Source of the DNA: JACVRN01 sp963715565
GTDB lineage: Bacteria; Acidobacteriota; Blastocatellia; Pyrinomonadales; Pyrinomonadaceae
Length of the DNA stretch: 64,000 nucleotides
Reading direction: 5' to 3'
Assembly (NCBI GenBank): GCA_963715565.1
Contig: OY970256.1
Location: forward strand, 5,642,001 to 5,706,000
Shown here: positions 50,312 to 58,133 of the stretch, piece after piece
How the letters are laid out: each line of letters opens with the position of its first letter
How positions within the stretch are numbered: the stretch's first letter is position 1
Notes under the pieces: generated by a model
Told to the model about the DNA's origin: nothing
What the model saw: only the letters and a program-made list of their open reading frames with translations
Databases searched by the model: none
Made by a program: the position numbers and the translations under genes

Positions 50312-51268
50312 TCAACCAACATTCAATGATTCCGACACGCGCGCGGCAACATGTTCCTGAATTTCCGGCTGGTCGCCAAAGCCCTCGAACCATTCCACGC
50401 CGGGCTCACGCCTGAGCCACGTCAACTGCCGCTTACTATAGTGACGCACGTCCAGTTTTGTCTGTTCGATGGCGCTCTCAAGCGAGCGCTCGCCCTGTAG
50501 ATATTCGACTACGCGGCGATAACCATGCGCGCCGAGCGCGGGCGCTTGCGGCGAGATACCGCGCGCCAGCAGCTCACGGACCTCTTCAACGAGCCCCGCG
50601 CGGAAATGTGCTTCGGCTCTTTCATTGATGCGGCGATAAATTTCGGCGCGCGGCGGTGCAAGCGCCAGCACGCGTATACGAGAGGCGGAGGCGGGCGCTT
50701 CGGGCCGCTCGGTTGCCTGCTCCGACATACGGCGTCCGGTCTGAAAGCGCACTTCCAATGCGCGCTGCACACGCGGCCAGTCGCGCTTGCTTAGCTTCAT
50801 AGCCGCTTCCTCATCAACCCTTCGCAGCATTTCATGAAGATGCTCTATCCCGCGCCGCTCGCGAATCCGTGTGAGACGCGCACGCAGGCGCTCGTCCGTC
50901 GGCGGGCTCGGAAAAAAGGGCTGCCTGAGCGCGCGCAGGTAAAAGCCCGTGCCGCCGACGATGAAGGGAAGCGCGCCGCGTGCTTCTATCTCATCAATCT
51001 TCTGCGCCGCATCACGCGCCCAGTCGCCCGCCGTGTAGTTCGCTTCGGGCGCGACGAAATCTATCAGGTGGTGCGGGATGCCGCGTCGCTCTGCGAGCGG
51101 AACTTTGGCCGTCGCAATCTCTATCTCGCGGTAGACCTGCACGGAATCGCAGTTGATGACCTCGCCGCCGAAACGCAGGGCGAGCGCAATGCCGAGGTCG
51201 CTTTTACCCGAAGCGGTCGGCCCCACAAGCGCGATGATTGGTTTCGGGGATTTGTCGGAAGAGGTCAC
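50312..51268 (-). CDS. miaA: tRNA dimethylallyltransferase
   Basis: 318 residues from GTG 51268, which overlaps the stop of a small upstream ORF (GTGA). MiaA adds dimethylallyl to A37 of tRNAs reading U. P-loop VGPTASGKS (about 15-23), INCDSVQVYRE, PHHLIDF, FIVGGTGFYLRAL and RQLTWLRRE are present. Its substrate comes from the isoprenoid genes elsewhere in the window. Confidence 0.93.
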   Translation of the reverse strand: MTSSDKSPKPIIALVGPTASGKSDLGIALALRFGGEVINCDSVQVYREIEIATAKVPLAERRGIPHHLIDFVAPEANYTAGDWARDAAQKIDEIEARGALPFIVGGTGFYLRALRQPFFPSPPTDERLRARLTRIRERRGIEHLHEMLRRVDEEAAMKLSKRDWPRVQRALEVRFQTGRRMSEQATERPEAPASASRIRVLALAPPRAEIYRRINERAEAHFRAGLVEEVRELLARGISPQAPALGAHGYRRVVEYLQGERSLESAIEQTKLDVRHYSKRQLTWLRREPGVEWFEGFGDQPEIQEHVAARVSESLNVG

Positions 51269-51363
51269 GCGCGCGCCATCAGGACTAGACGAATCGTGGC
51301 TACCAGCCAGAGCAGCGCCAGCAAAAGAAGCGCACCCGTAATCTGTGCACGAGAGAAACGCAT
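51265..51363 (-). CDS. 32-residue single-pass membrane peptide coupled to miaA
   Basis: ATG 51363 to TGA 51265 reads MRFSRAQITGALLLLALLWL and then VATIRLVLMARA. This is one membrane helix with basic ends. Its stop overlaps the miaA GTG start as GTGA, so ribosomes finishing it could reinitiate on miaA. No Shine-Dalgarno site is obvious. It could be a true small protein or a leader peptide. Confidence 0.5.
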   Translation of the reverse strand: MRFSRAQITGALLLLALLWLVATIRLVLMARA

Positions 51364-51405
51364 AGGCTATTGGGCAAACATTTCGACTAAGAATCTGTTT
51401 TAAAA

Positions 51406-51560
51406 GTCCCGTAGGGACTTAATGTTTATAGCATTGCGCGCGTTTCTTCTTTGCTCAAGCCCCGTCAGGGGCGCAATGTCATTACATGCCGCTCCTACGG
51501 AGCTTGATTCTTGGAAATGCGCGCGAGCTATAAACATTCTGCTCCTACGGAGCTAATCAA
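51406..51560. repeat. Nested REP-like palindrome, family F
   Basis: AATGTTTATAGCATTGCGCG pairs with CGCGCGAGCTATAAACATT; between them lie GCCCCGTCAGGGGC and GCCGCTCCTACGGAGC. It also has GTCCCGTAGGGAC at the left end. No gene is present between miaA's leader ORF and the SpoIID gene. Confidence 0.75.
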
Positions 51561-51582
51561 TCAGGACTTTTCAAACAGCGTC

Positions 51583-54015
51583 CTAATAAAGCTTCGTCAC
51601 TTCAATCCCTGTGTAGTAAGCCTTCAAAATCTTATCGTAGGTGAGACCCGCGCGCGCCATGCCGTAAGCGCCGACCTGGCATAGACCGACGCCGTGGCCC
51701 CAGCCGCGCCCTATAAAAATAAAACCCGTCACGCGGCCTGCTTCATCATAACGACGCTCGATGACAAAAAGCTGCTCGCGTAGCCCGAGCGCGCTGCGTA
51801 TGCGGCCACCGCGCACGTGCGCCGTTCCATTTGAACCGACAAGCTCCAAATCGGTCGCACGCCGCGACACCCCGCGCTGGGCGATTCTCAAATCAAGAAG
51901 CGAGCCCACGCCGCGAGACCAACGCGCGAGCCGCGCCTGCACCTGCCCCGTAGATAATTCCGTAGTCCAGTTTGTGAAAGGAGAAAAACGTTCGGCGGTC
52001 GCACCGTCGGGCGCAGGCCGCACTTCAAGATAATCAACTTCGCCGCGCGAGTTGACGTGGAAAGTGACCGGCTCGCCGCCTACTACGACGAGCGAGCGCA
52101 TCTGGTAAGCAGTTTCGCCGAAGGCGCGAAAAAGATATGCATCGCTCGCGACCACGACAGGCATGTCGCGGTTCTTCGTAGAGCGCAGCACAAGCGCGCC
52201 GGAAGCGGCGGGCCGCGCAGTACCTTTCTGCAAGAGAAGCTTGCCGCGTGCTTCCAGCGCAGAGGCGACGGTGTGAATCATGCGCGCGCGCGTCATGGCA
52301 TCGCGCGGCCTCAAGGTCGCGTCCGGATAGAGCGAGAGAAAGCCTTCGCGCAGGAGCAAGGCCACGTCCGCGCGATTGCGTGCCGTCACCTCGCCCGCGT
52401 CGCGAAAAGAGAGAAGGTATTCGACGTCTGCTTCCGATAGCAGCGTATCGGCGCGGCCTTCGCCGTAGAGCGCTGCGGCGAGCGCAGTCGCGAAGGCGGG
52501 CGGGCGCGCAACGTCGTCCGTCATGACGGGCAAAGGGGTGCGGGCCATGCGTGCGACCGCTCCGACGAGATTGCGCGCTTCCAAAGCGTTTGCAGGAGCC
52601 GTGAGCCATTGGTCCGTGACACGCGACGTGCCGAGGTTGAAATCATTAATAGCGAGGAGCGCCACGTCGCGCGCTGAGGCGGCGTTCGCCTCTTCACGTA
52701 TGTCCGAAGGCTCGCGCGAGGTCTTGATGGTAAAGGGAGCGAAGTGCGCGCGCCCCTCTATGGAACATTCGCGCCCGCGCAGGTAAGGCTCTGCTCGCGT
52801 GAAAATGTTTTCGGAATCCTCCGTCCGACCGCCGCACGTAGAAGTGTAAAGCGCGTTGATGGGCTCGCCCTTGTAGGTCGCAACGAAGCCGCGCGTTTCT
52901 TCGACGGCGCGGGATGAGAGCGGCTGTTCGGTCGAGAGACCGCCGTAGACTTGCGAGCGCGTTGTAGGCAGAAGGTCGAAGCCCTGCGAGGCAAACTGGT
53001 TGCGGTTCTTGACGGCGTAGGTGCGAGCGGCCACGGCCTGCGCCTTCAAAGCTTCGATAGCTCCATAGCTTCCCGGCGACAACTCGTTCGGCACAACACC
53101 GCGCACGTAGTCTTCAAGACCGAGCACGTTGACGACCGTCAGGCTGCCCTGCGCGTTGGCGAAAACTTCCAGGCGACCTCGATAGGGCTTCTCGTTGAAA
53201 CGGACAGGAGCGTTTCTTTCATCATCAGAAGCAAAGACGATGGGAGCATAGGAACTAAAGAGCATCGAAGCGCCGCCGCTATAAACCACTGCGGCGCGCG
53301 TCGGTGTGCTCGCGCGAGTGACGGGCCGAACGATGTTCTGTGATGCAGGCGAAGAATTGGACGCGCCCGAATCTACGGCGCTCGCGGGCGAAGGCTGGCG
53401 CGCGTTCGATGATGAAGAAGAAGCGTTGCGCGCATCAACAACCGTGGCGGAAGCAAAGCCCGCTTCTTCGAGGCGTGTGCGCAAATCTTCGGCTTCGTCG
53501 CGCGTGCGTGCAGAGCCGACGCCGAGCCTCCACGTGTTGGTCCGGGCGTCGAAAGAGACTTCGGCGCGCTCGTTGGTCTGCGATTCTATCTCGCGTGCGG
53601 CTCGCTCTGCATCCACGCGCGTTGCCGCGCCCGCTATCTCTACGCGAAAGCCGGAGCCGGACGAAGGTGTAGGAGGGACAAGCGTGCGCGGCTCAACACG
53701 TACGCGCGTGACCGCGAGCGCCTCGGGCGGAGGCAGTTGGCCGCCCTCGTCCGTCGTCTTCAGCAAACGCCCCGTGGTCGAGATGATGGCCGCGCGCAGG
53801 TTTGTAGCGAGACCAATACGCACGGTGGGCTCGTTGGTCAGACGCGTCGTTTGCGGCGTGACGGTTGATGTCTCTACGGGTGGCGGTGGTGGATTCGTGG
53901 TGCGCCGTGGCCGCGTCTGCTGTCCTTCCTGCGCGAGCGTCGCGGAGACGAGCGCAAGCTGAACCAGCAAAGCGATGGTCTTCGAGAAGGGGGAACGAGG
54001 CACTGCTGCTGTCAT
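51583..54015 (-). CDS. SpoIID/LytB-family protein with SPOR and SLH-like domains
   Basis: 810 residues from ATG 54015; a GTG 12 codons earlier is possible. Signal peptide about 1-28, Pro-rich spacer, SPOR peptidoglycan-binding domain (about 122-193), Ser-rich linker, SpoIID core (about 276-428; LEDYVRGVVPNELSPG, AIEALKAQAVAARTYA, TSTCGGRTEDSENIF), an SLH-like segment (about 540-630; FRDAGEVTARNRADVALLL, then LYPDATLRPRDAMTRARM) and the closing SpoIID block GRGWGHGVGLCQVGAYGMA. SpoIID enzymes are lytic transglycosylases acting on stem-less glycan. A cell-wall remodelling role outside sporulation is likely. Confidence 0.85.
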   Translation of the reverse strand: MTAAVPRSPFSKTIALLVQLALVSATLAQEGQQTRPRRTTNPPPPPVETSTVTPQTTRLTNEPTVRIGLATNLRAAIISTTGRLLKTTDEGGQLPPPEALAVTRVRVEPRTLVPPTPSSGSGFRVEIAGAATRVDAERAAREIESQTNERAEVSFDARTNTWRLGVGSARTRDEAEDLRTRLEEAGFASATVVDARNASSSSSNARQPSPASAVDSGASNSSPASQNIVRPVTRASTPTRAAVVYSGGASMLFSSYAPIVFASDDERNAPVRFNEKPYRGRLEVFANAQGSLTVVNVLGLEDYVRGVVPNELSPGSYGAIEALKAQAVAARTYAVKNRNQFASQGFDLLPTTRSQVYGGLSTEQPLSSRAVEETRGFVATYKGEPINALYTSTCGGRTEDSENIFTRAEPYLRGRECSIEGRAHFAPFTIKTSREPSDIREEANAASARDVALLAINDFNLGTSRVTDQWLTAPANALEARNLVGAVARMARTPLPVMTDDVARPPAFATALAAALYGEGRADTLLSEADVEYLLSFRDAGEVTARNRADVALLLREGFLSLYPDATLRPRDAMTRARMIHTVASALEARGKLLLQKGTARPAASGALVLRSTKNRDMPVVVASDAYLFRAFGETAYQMRSLVVVGGEPVTFHVNSRGEVDYLEVRPAPDGATAERFSPFTNWTTELSTGQVQARLARWSRGVGSLLDLRIAQRGVSRRATDLELVGSNGTAHVRGGRIRSALGLREQLFVIERRYDEAGRVTGFIFIGRGWGHGVGLCQVGAYGMARAGLTYDKILKAYYTGIEVTKLY

Positions 54016-54076
54016 CCTTTCCGACGAGCGCGATTTCCAAAAACTGCGCACGTCAAATACTACTACAATTTTGGCG

Positions 54077-55543
54077 TCATGAAATTAAAAGAGCGCGGGC
54101 GAGGCCGATGATGCCGCCCGTGATGACGACCCACACGACGTCCACCTTGAAGCGGTAGAGAGTGACGAAGGCCGCGAGGCTCAGGACGGCTGCGAACCAG
54201 TTCGTCTCTCCGGTGATGCCGTGCGGCCAGATAACAGCCGTGCCGAAGACCAGCGCCAGATTAAGGATGACGCCGACCACGGCTGCCGTGATGCCCGCGA
54301 GCGCGCCCGTCAGATGCTTGTTGCCGCGCAGGATTTCTATGTAGGGCGCGCCGAGGAAGATGAAAAAGAAGCAGGGCAGAAAAGTCGCGTAGGTGGTCAG
54401 AAGCGCACCCGTGACGGCGCTCGCGGTCTGCGTCAAACCCTGCGGGTTATTCCATCCGGCCATGAAGCCTATGAATTGCAGGACCATGATAAGCGGTCCC
54501 GGTGTGGTCTCTGCGAGCGCAAGGCCGTCCACTGCCTGCTCGGGTGTAATCCAGCCGCGCGCGCCCGTCACGGCCTGCGTGACGTAAGCGAGCACGGCAT
54601 ACGCTCCGCCGAATGTGACGAGCGCGGCCTTTGAGAAGAAAAGATATTCCTGTGCATGAAGGCTCTCAGTCCCGCGCCAAGCGATGACCAATGCTAAAGG
54701 CAGCGCCCAGAGGACGAGCCCCAGCGCAAGCACGCGCAGGGCACGAGCGCGCGACGGCCTAGTGTGCGGCGGTGGCGTCGCATCGTCCTGAATCACGGTC
54801 AGCAACTCGTCCTGAACCGCTGTCGCCGGATGCTTTGCGCGCGCGGACGATTCGTTTTGAGCTTTAACATCCGCAACCTCACGCTTCTCATTTGCTTTTT
54901 GCCCGAGCACTTCAGGGCGTAAGTGCGCGACGGCGAATCCCAATGCTCCCGCTGCCAGCACAATCAAGGGGAAGGGAACGTGTAGAAAATAGATGGAGAC
55001 GAAAGCCAGCGCGGCGACGATGAAATGCGTGCGCCGCTTGAGCGCGCGGCCTCCTATCTTGATGACAGCTTCGACAACGATGGCAATCACCACGGGCTTG
55101 AAGCCGGAGAGCAATCCGGCCACGGCCCGTACATTGCCGTAAGCGGCGTAGATGTAGGAGAGCGCAAGCAGCACGAAGACCGAAGGGAGAACAAATAGCA
55201 CTCCGGCGACGATGCCGCCCCACGCGCGATGCAAAAGCCAGCCGATGTAGATGGCAAGCTGCGTTGCTTCCGGGCCGGGCAGCAGCATGCAGTAGTTCAG
55301 CGCATGAAGAAAACGCTCCTCGCTCAACCAGCGACGACGCTCGACCAGCTCGCGGTGCATGATACTAATCTGCCCCGCAGGGCCGCCGAAGGAGATAAAG
55401 CCCAGCTTGGCCCAGAAGCGAAGTGCTTCCATGAAAGAGACGCGGGGAGGGAGCTGCGCGGAGAGTGGGAGACGCGGAGACGCAGCGATTTTTTCTTGTT
55501 CTTCCCGTCTACGTGTCGCCGCGTCCCCGCGTCTCTTCTTCAT
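54077..55543 (-). CDS. chrA: chromate transporter (ChrA), long form
   Basis: 488 residues from the ATG at 55543, which overlaps the upstream stop (ATGA) after GAGG. Two homologous CHR halves (about 38-220 and 290-480), each with the proline-rich signature GFISFGGPAGQISIM or LVTFGGAYAVLAYV, linked by a charged loop. It is a CHR-family exporter of chromate, perhaps sulfate-linked. Residues 2-34 (KKRRGDAATRRREEQEKIAA and on) are read from a family K palindrome, yet RVSF just before Met38 matches the family's usual start, so the repeat appears to sit inside the gene. A shorter protein from ATG 55432 is possible. Confidence 0.82.
   Translation of the reverse strand: MKKRRGDAATRRREEQEKIAASPRLPLSAQLPPRVSFMEALRFWAKLGFISFGGPAGQISIMHRELVERRRWLSEERFLHALNYCMLLPGPEATQLAIYIGWLLHRAWGGIVAGVLFVLPSVFVLLALSYIYAAYGNVRAVAGLLSGFKPVVIAIVVEAVIKIGGRALKRRTHFIVAALAFVSIYFLHVPFPLIVLAAGALGFAVAHLRPEVLGQKANEKREVADVKAQNESSARAKHPATAVQDELLTVIQDDATPPPHTRPSRARALRVLALGLVLWALPLALVIAWRGTESLHAQEYLFFSKAALVTFGGAYAVLAYVTQAVTGARGWITPEQAVDGLALAETTPGPLIMVLQFIGFMAGWNNPQGLTQTASAVTGALLTTYATFLPCFFFIFLGAPYIEILRGNKHLTGALAGITAAVVGVILNLALVFGTAVIWPHGITGETNWFAAVLSLAAFVTLYRFKVDVVWVVITGGIIGLARALLIS
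55437..55540. repeat. Palindromic repeat, family K, inside the chrA 5' end
   Basis: CGCGGAGAGTGGGAGACGCG and its partners CGTCTACGTGTCGCCGCGTC / CCCCGCGTCTC flank GATTTTTTCTTGTTCTTCC. On the minus strand it is translated as the N-terminal extension of the chromate transporter. Confidence 0.75.
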
Positions 55544-56670
55544 CCTCGTGCCTTTGCTTCGAGAGCGTCTGCGGCGAGCGTGTGAAATTGTCTTCGCGTC
55601 GAGTTGATGTTGACGAAGGGGAGCGCGCGCGCGTGCGTGCGGTTGGTCAGTAATAAAAAGATGCGCCCGCGCGTGGGGTCTATCCAGCAGCTTGTGCCTG
55701 TGAAGCCGTTGTGTCCGAAACTGTCGGGCAAGAGACGCGGCCCGGCTGTTGAATCTTTTGTCGCCGCAAGCTGCCAAGCGACAGAGCGCGCTTCCTCCAA
55801 ACCTTCCGTCAGGTTGGTGCGAAAGAGCGCGCACGTTTCCGGTTTAAGAAGCACTGTGCTTTCGGCTAGAAACTGCCCGGCTATTTGACGAGCCTCGCGC
55901 GCGGTGGAGAAGAGACCGGCGTGGCCCGCCGCGCCTCCCAGAAAATGCGCGTTGCCGTCGTGGACCTCGCCCCAGATCAACTGTTTGCGCCAGCCGTCAT
56001 AAGAGCCTGGCCCTTCCGCAGAGTCTTCGCACATCTGCCGCTCGTAGAGATTGCCAATCTCGCACGCGGCCATTTCCGTTTGGAGCGCCCGTTCAGGATT
56101 AAAGAAAGTGCGACGAAGTTGGAGAGGCTCAAAGATTTCACGCCGCGCCAGCTCTGCCAAAGATGCGCCGGAAATTTTTTCGAGCACAAAGCCAAGCGTG
56201 ATAAATCCAAGGTCGCTGTAGCGTACGTGTGTGCCCGGCAGGGATTCCAAAGGCTCGGAGGCGATAGCTCGAAGCGCATCTTCTGCACCGCGTGCCGTGA
56301 TGTAAAGCGGTCTCCACGCAGGCAGACCCGAAGTGTGCGTGACGAGGTGACGAAGAGTCAGGCCGCGTTTATCCGCGCGGTCGAACTCCTTCAAAAGGGA
56401 CGAGACTTCCTGGTCCAGACTGAGCGCGCCGGTTTCAAGACGACGCGCCGTGAGCAATCCAGTGACGAGCGGCTTGGTCAAAGACGCCAGATCATAAATG
56501 GTATCGAGCGCCGCCCGGTGCTCTTCGGGCTCGCGCACGGCATGGCCGAGCGCGCCCTGTATAAAATGGTTGCCCTCGGATGCAAGATACACGGCGGACG
56601 GAAAATCACCCGCCGCGATGCGCTCCGCCAGAAAGGCGTTGATACGCTCGTCGGTTTGGTCGTTGCTCAT
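55540..56670 (-). CDS. serine hydrolase, class C beta-lactamase family
   Basis: 376 residues. The S-x-x-K nucleophile is Ser63-Leu-Thr-Lys66 (DLASLTKPLVT), Y-x-N is represented by YSD in HVRYSDLGF, and the third motif by HNGFTGTS near 325. This family includes esterases, D-aminopeptidases and true AmpC enzymes; with no signal peptide, a cytoplasmic esterase or peptidase role is more likely than resistance. Its stop overlaps the chrA start. Confidence 0.85.
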   Translation of the reverse strand: MSNDQTDERINAFLAERIAAGDFPSAVYLASEGNHFIQGALGHAVREPEEHRAALDTIYDLASLTKPLVTGLLTARRLETGALSLDQEVSSLLKEFDRADKRGLTLRHLVTHTSGLPAWRPLYITARGAEDALRAIASEPLESLPGTHVRYSDLGFITLGFVLEKISGASLAELARREIFEPLQLRRTFFNPERALQTEMAACEIGNLYERQMCEDSAEGPGSYDGWRKQLIWGEVHDGNAHFLGGAAGHAGLFSTAREARQIAGQFLAESTVLLKPETCALFRTNLTEGLEEARSVAWQLAATKDSTAGPRLLPDSFGHNGFTGTSCWIDPTRGRIFLLLTNRTHARALPFVNINSTRRQFHTLAADALEAKARG

Positions 56671-56715
56671 GTCTCAAGTTGGTAGTGGGTCAGTATAAGA
56701 GAGAAGAAAGAAATT

Positions 56716-56861
56716 AACAGGGATGGACAGGATAGACAGGATACAGAAGAAGTGATGAATGCAAAGTGCAAAGTGCAGAATTAAAGAATAGCTTTTCATT
56801 CATCATTTTGCATTTTGACTTTTGCACTGCTTTTATCCTGTCTATCCTGTCCATCCCTGTT
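56716..56861. repeat. Composite nested palindrome, family D outside and B inside, copy 1
   Basis: Outer arms ACAGGGATGGACAGGATAGA and TCTATCCTGTCCATCCCTGT enclose family B arms (AATGCAAAGTGCAAAGTGC and CATTTTGCATTTTGACTTTT). Its reverse complement matches the element at 60742-60887 at all but about nine of 146 bases. Confidence 0.9.
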
Positions 56862-56879
56862 CGAATCCCTCTTTCGTCA

Positions 56880-57866
56880 TCAAGGCAGTTTGAAAGCGGC
56901 AAGGCCCGCTTGCTCCGTGTGCTCTTCGATACGTTCGAGCGCGCGGAGTGCTAATGCAAGCGCGCGGCGTCCTTCCAATCCTGAAACGGGCGATGGGAGG
57001 CCGCGCTCAGCCGCCGTGATAAAGGCTTCAATCTCTGCGCGCAGGGGTTCTATGTCGGCGATGTCCAGGCGGCGGACGTTGAGGCCGGGGAACGCGGCCT
57101 CGGCTGTGGGCGGCTGAAGATTGGTAATCGAAGCAAAGCGCGTGACGTAATCCACGGCGACGTACTCATGCGGCTGAAAGAAACGCATCTTGCGGATTTT
57201 TTCCAGCCCGACGCGCGAGGCAGTAATGTTGGCGACCGCGCCGGTAGAGAATTCGAGCCGCGCGTTGGCCGCGTCCACGCGCGGCGTCAAAATCGGAATC
57301 CCCACGGCGCGCACGTCCGTCACTTCGACTTCTTCACCGACCAGCCATTGCACTATATCCAGATCGTGAATCATCAAATCGAGCACAACGTCTATGTCTA
57401 AGGAGCGCGCGGTGAACTGGCCGACGCGGTGAATCTCGAAATAGACTGGGTTGCGCACGTGCGGGCGCAAAGCGGTGAGCGCTGGATTGAATCGCTCCAT
57501 GTGACCGATTTGGAGGAGCGCGCCGCCGCGCTTTGCAGCCTCAATCATCAGGTCTGCTTCCGCTAGGGTGCGCGAGATGGGTTTTTCCACGAGCACGTGT
57601 ATGCCCGCTTCCAGTAGAGGCGCGGCAATCTCGCAGTGAGCTTCGGTCGGGACGGCCAGGCTCACGGCGTCGCAGCGGCCCGCCAACTCGCGCCAATTCG
57701 TGGCCCATTCGGCTTCGACTTGAGCCGCGACACGCTGCGCCGTCGCTTCATTAATATCGCAGACGGCGACCAGCTCAACTTTGCCTTCCAACGAGAGCGC
57801 GTGATGAATACGCGCGTGCTCGCGTCCCAAATGGCCTGCGCCGATAACGGCTGTTCGTAAAGTCAT
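56880..57866 (-). CDS. Gfo/Idh/MocA-family oxidoreductase
   Basis: 328 residues. Rossmann domain (1-120) with GAGHLG (8-13), Asp38 for NAD, and the family motif VLVEKPIS (about 91-98), then the beta-sheet substrate domain with VGQFTARSLDIDVVLDLMIH giving the conserved D-x-x-x-H pair. In this family the enzymes oxidise or reduce sugars, often UDP-sugars for surface glycans. It lies next to an ArnT-like glycosyltransferase, which agrees with a surface-sugar role. Confidence 0.88.
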   Translation of the reverse strand: MTLRTAVIGAGHLGREHARIHHALSLEGKVELVAVCDINEATAQRVAAQVEAEWATNWRELAGRCDAVSLAVPTEAHCEIAAPLLEAGIHVLVEKPISRTLAEADLMIEAAKRGGALLQIGHMERFNPALTALRPHVRNPVYFEIHRVGQFTARSLDIDVVLDLMIHDLDIVQWLVGEEVEVTDVRAVGIPILTPRVDAANARLEFSTGAVANITASRVGLEKIRKMRFFQPHEYVAVDYVTRFASITNLQPPTAEAAFPGLNVRRLDIADIEPLRAEIEAFITAAERGLPSPVSGLEGRRALALALRALERIEEHTEQAGLAAFKLP

Positions 57867-57906
57867 AATTGATTAGGAGTCAGGAATTAAATTCTTCACA
57901 AGACAT

Positions 57907-57995
57907 TCACCGCCGAGACGCAGAGGACGCAGAGTATACGCAGAGAGTTGAATTTCTCTACGCCTGCTCTGCGCTCTCTGCGTCTCGGCGGTGAG
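57907..57995. repeat. Palindromic repeat, family L, inverted copy
   Basis: Arms TTCACCGCCGAGACGCAGAG and CTCTGCGTCTCGGCGGTGAG; centre GAGTTGAATTTCTC. Reverse-complemented it aligns with 41588-41681 through both arms and the centre. Confidence 0.85.
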
Positions 57996-58133
57996 TCTTA
58001 TTTGAAACTGAATCACTATTGCTTCTTCCGTGGATTTGAACATCAAAGCGTCTTCGATGATACTCATAAACGATAAGCTATAATCTTTCGGCTGATTAGT
58101 AACTTCCGCATTTTGATTATTGGGTGACTATAC

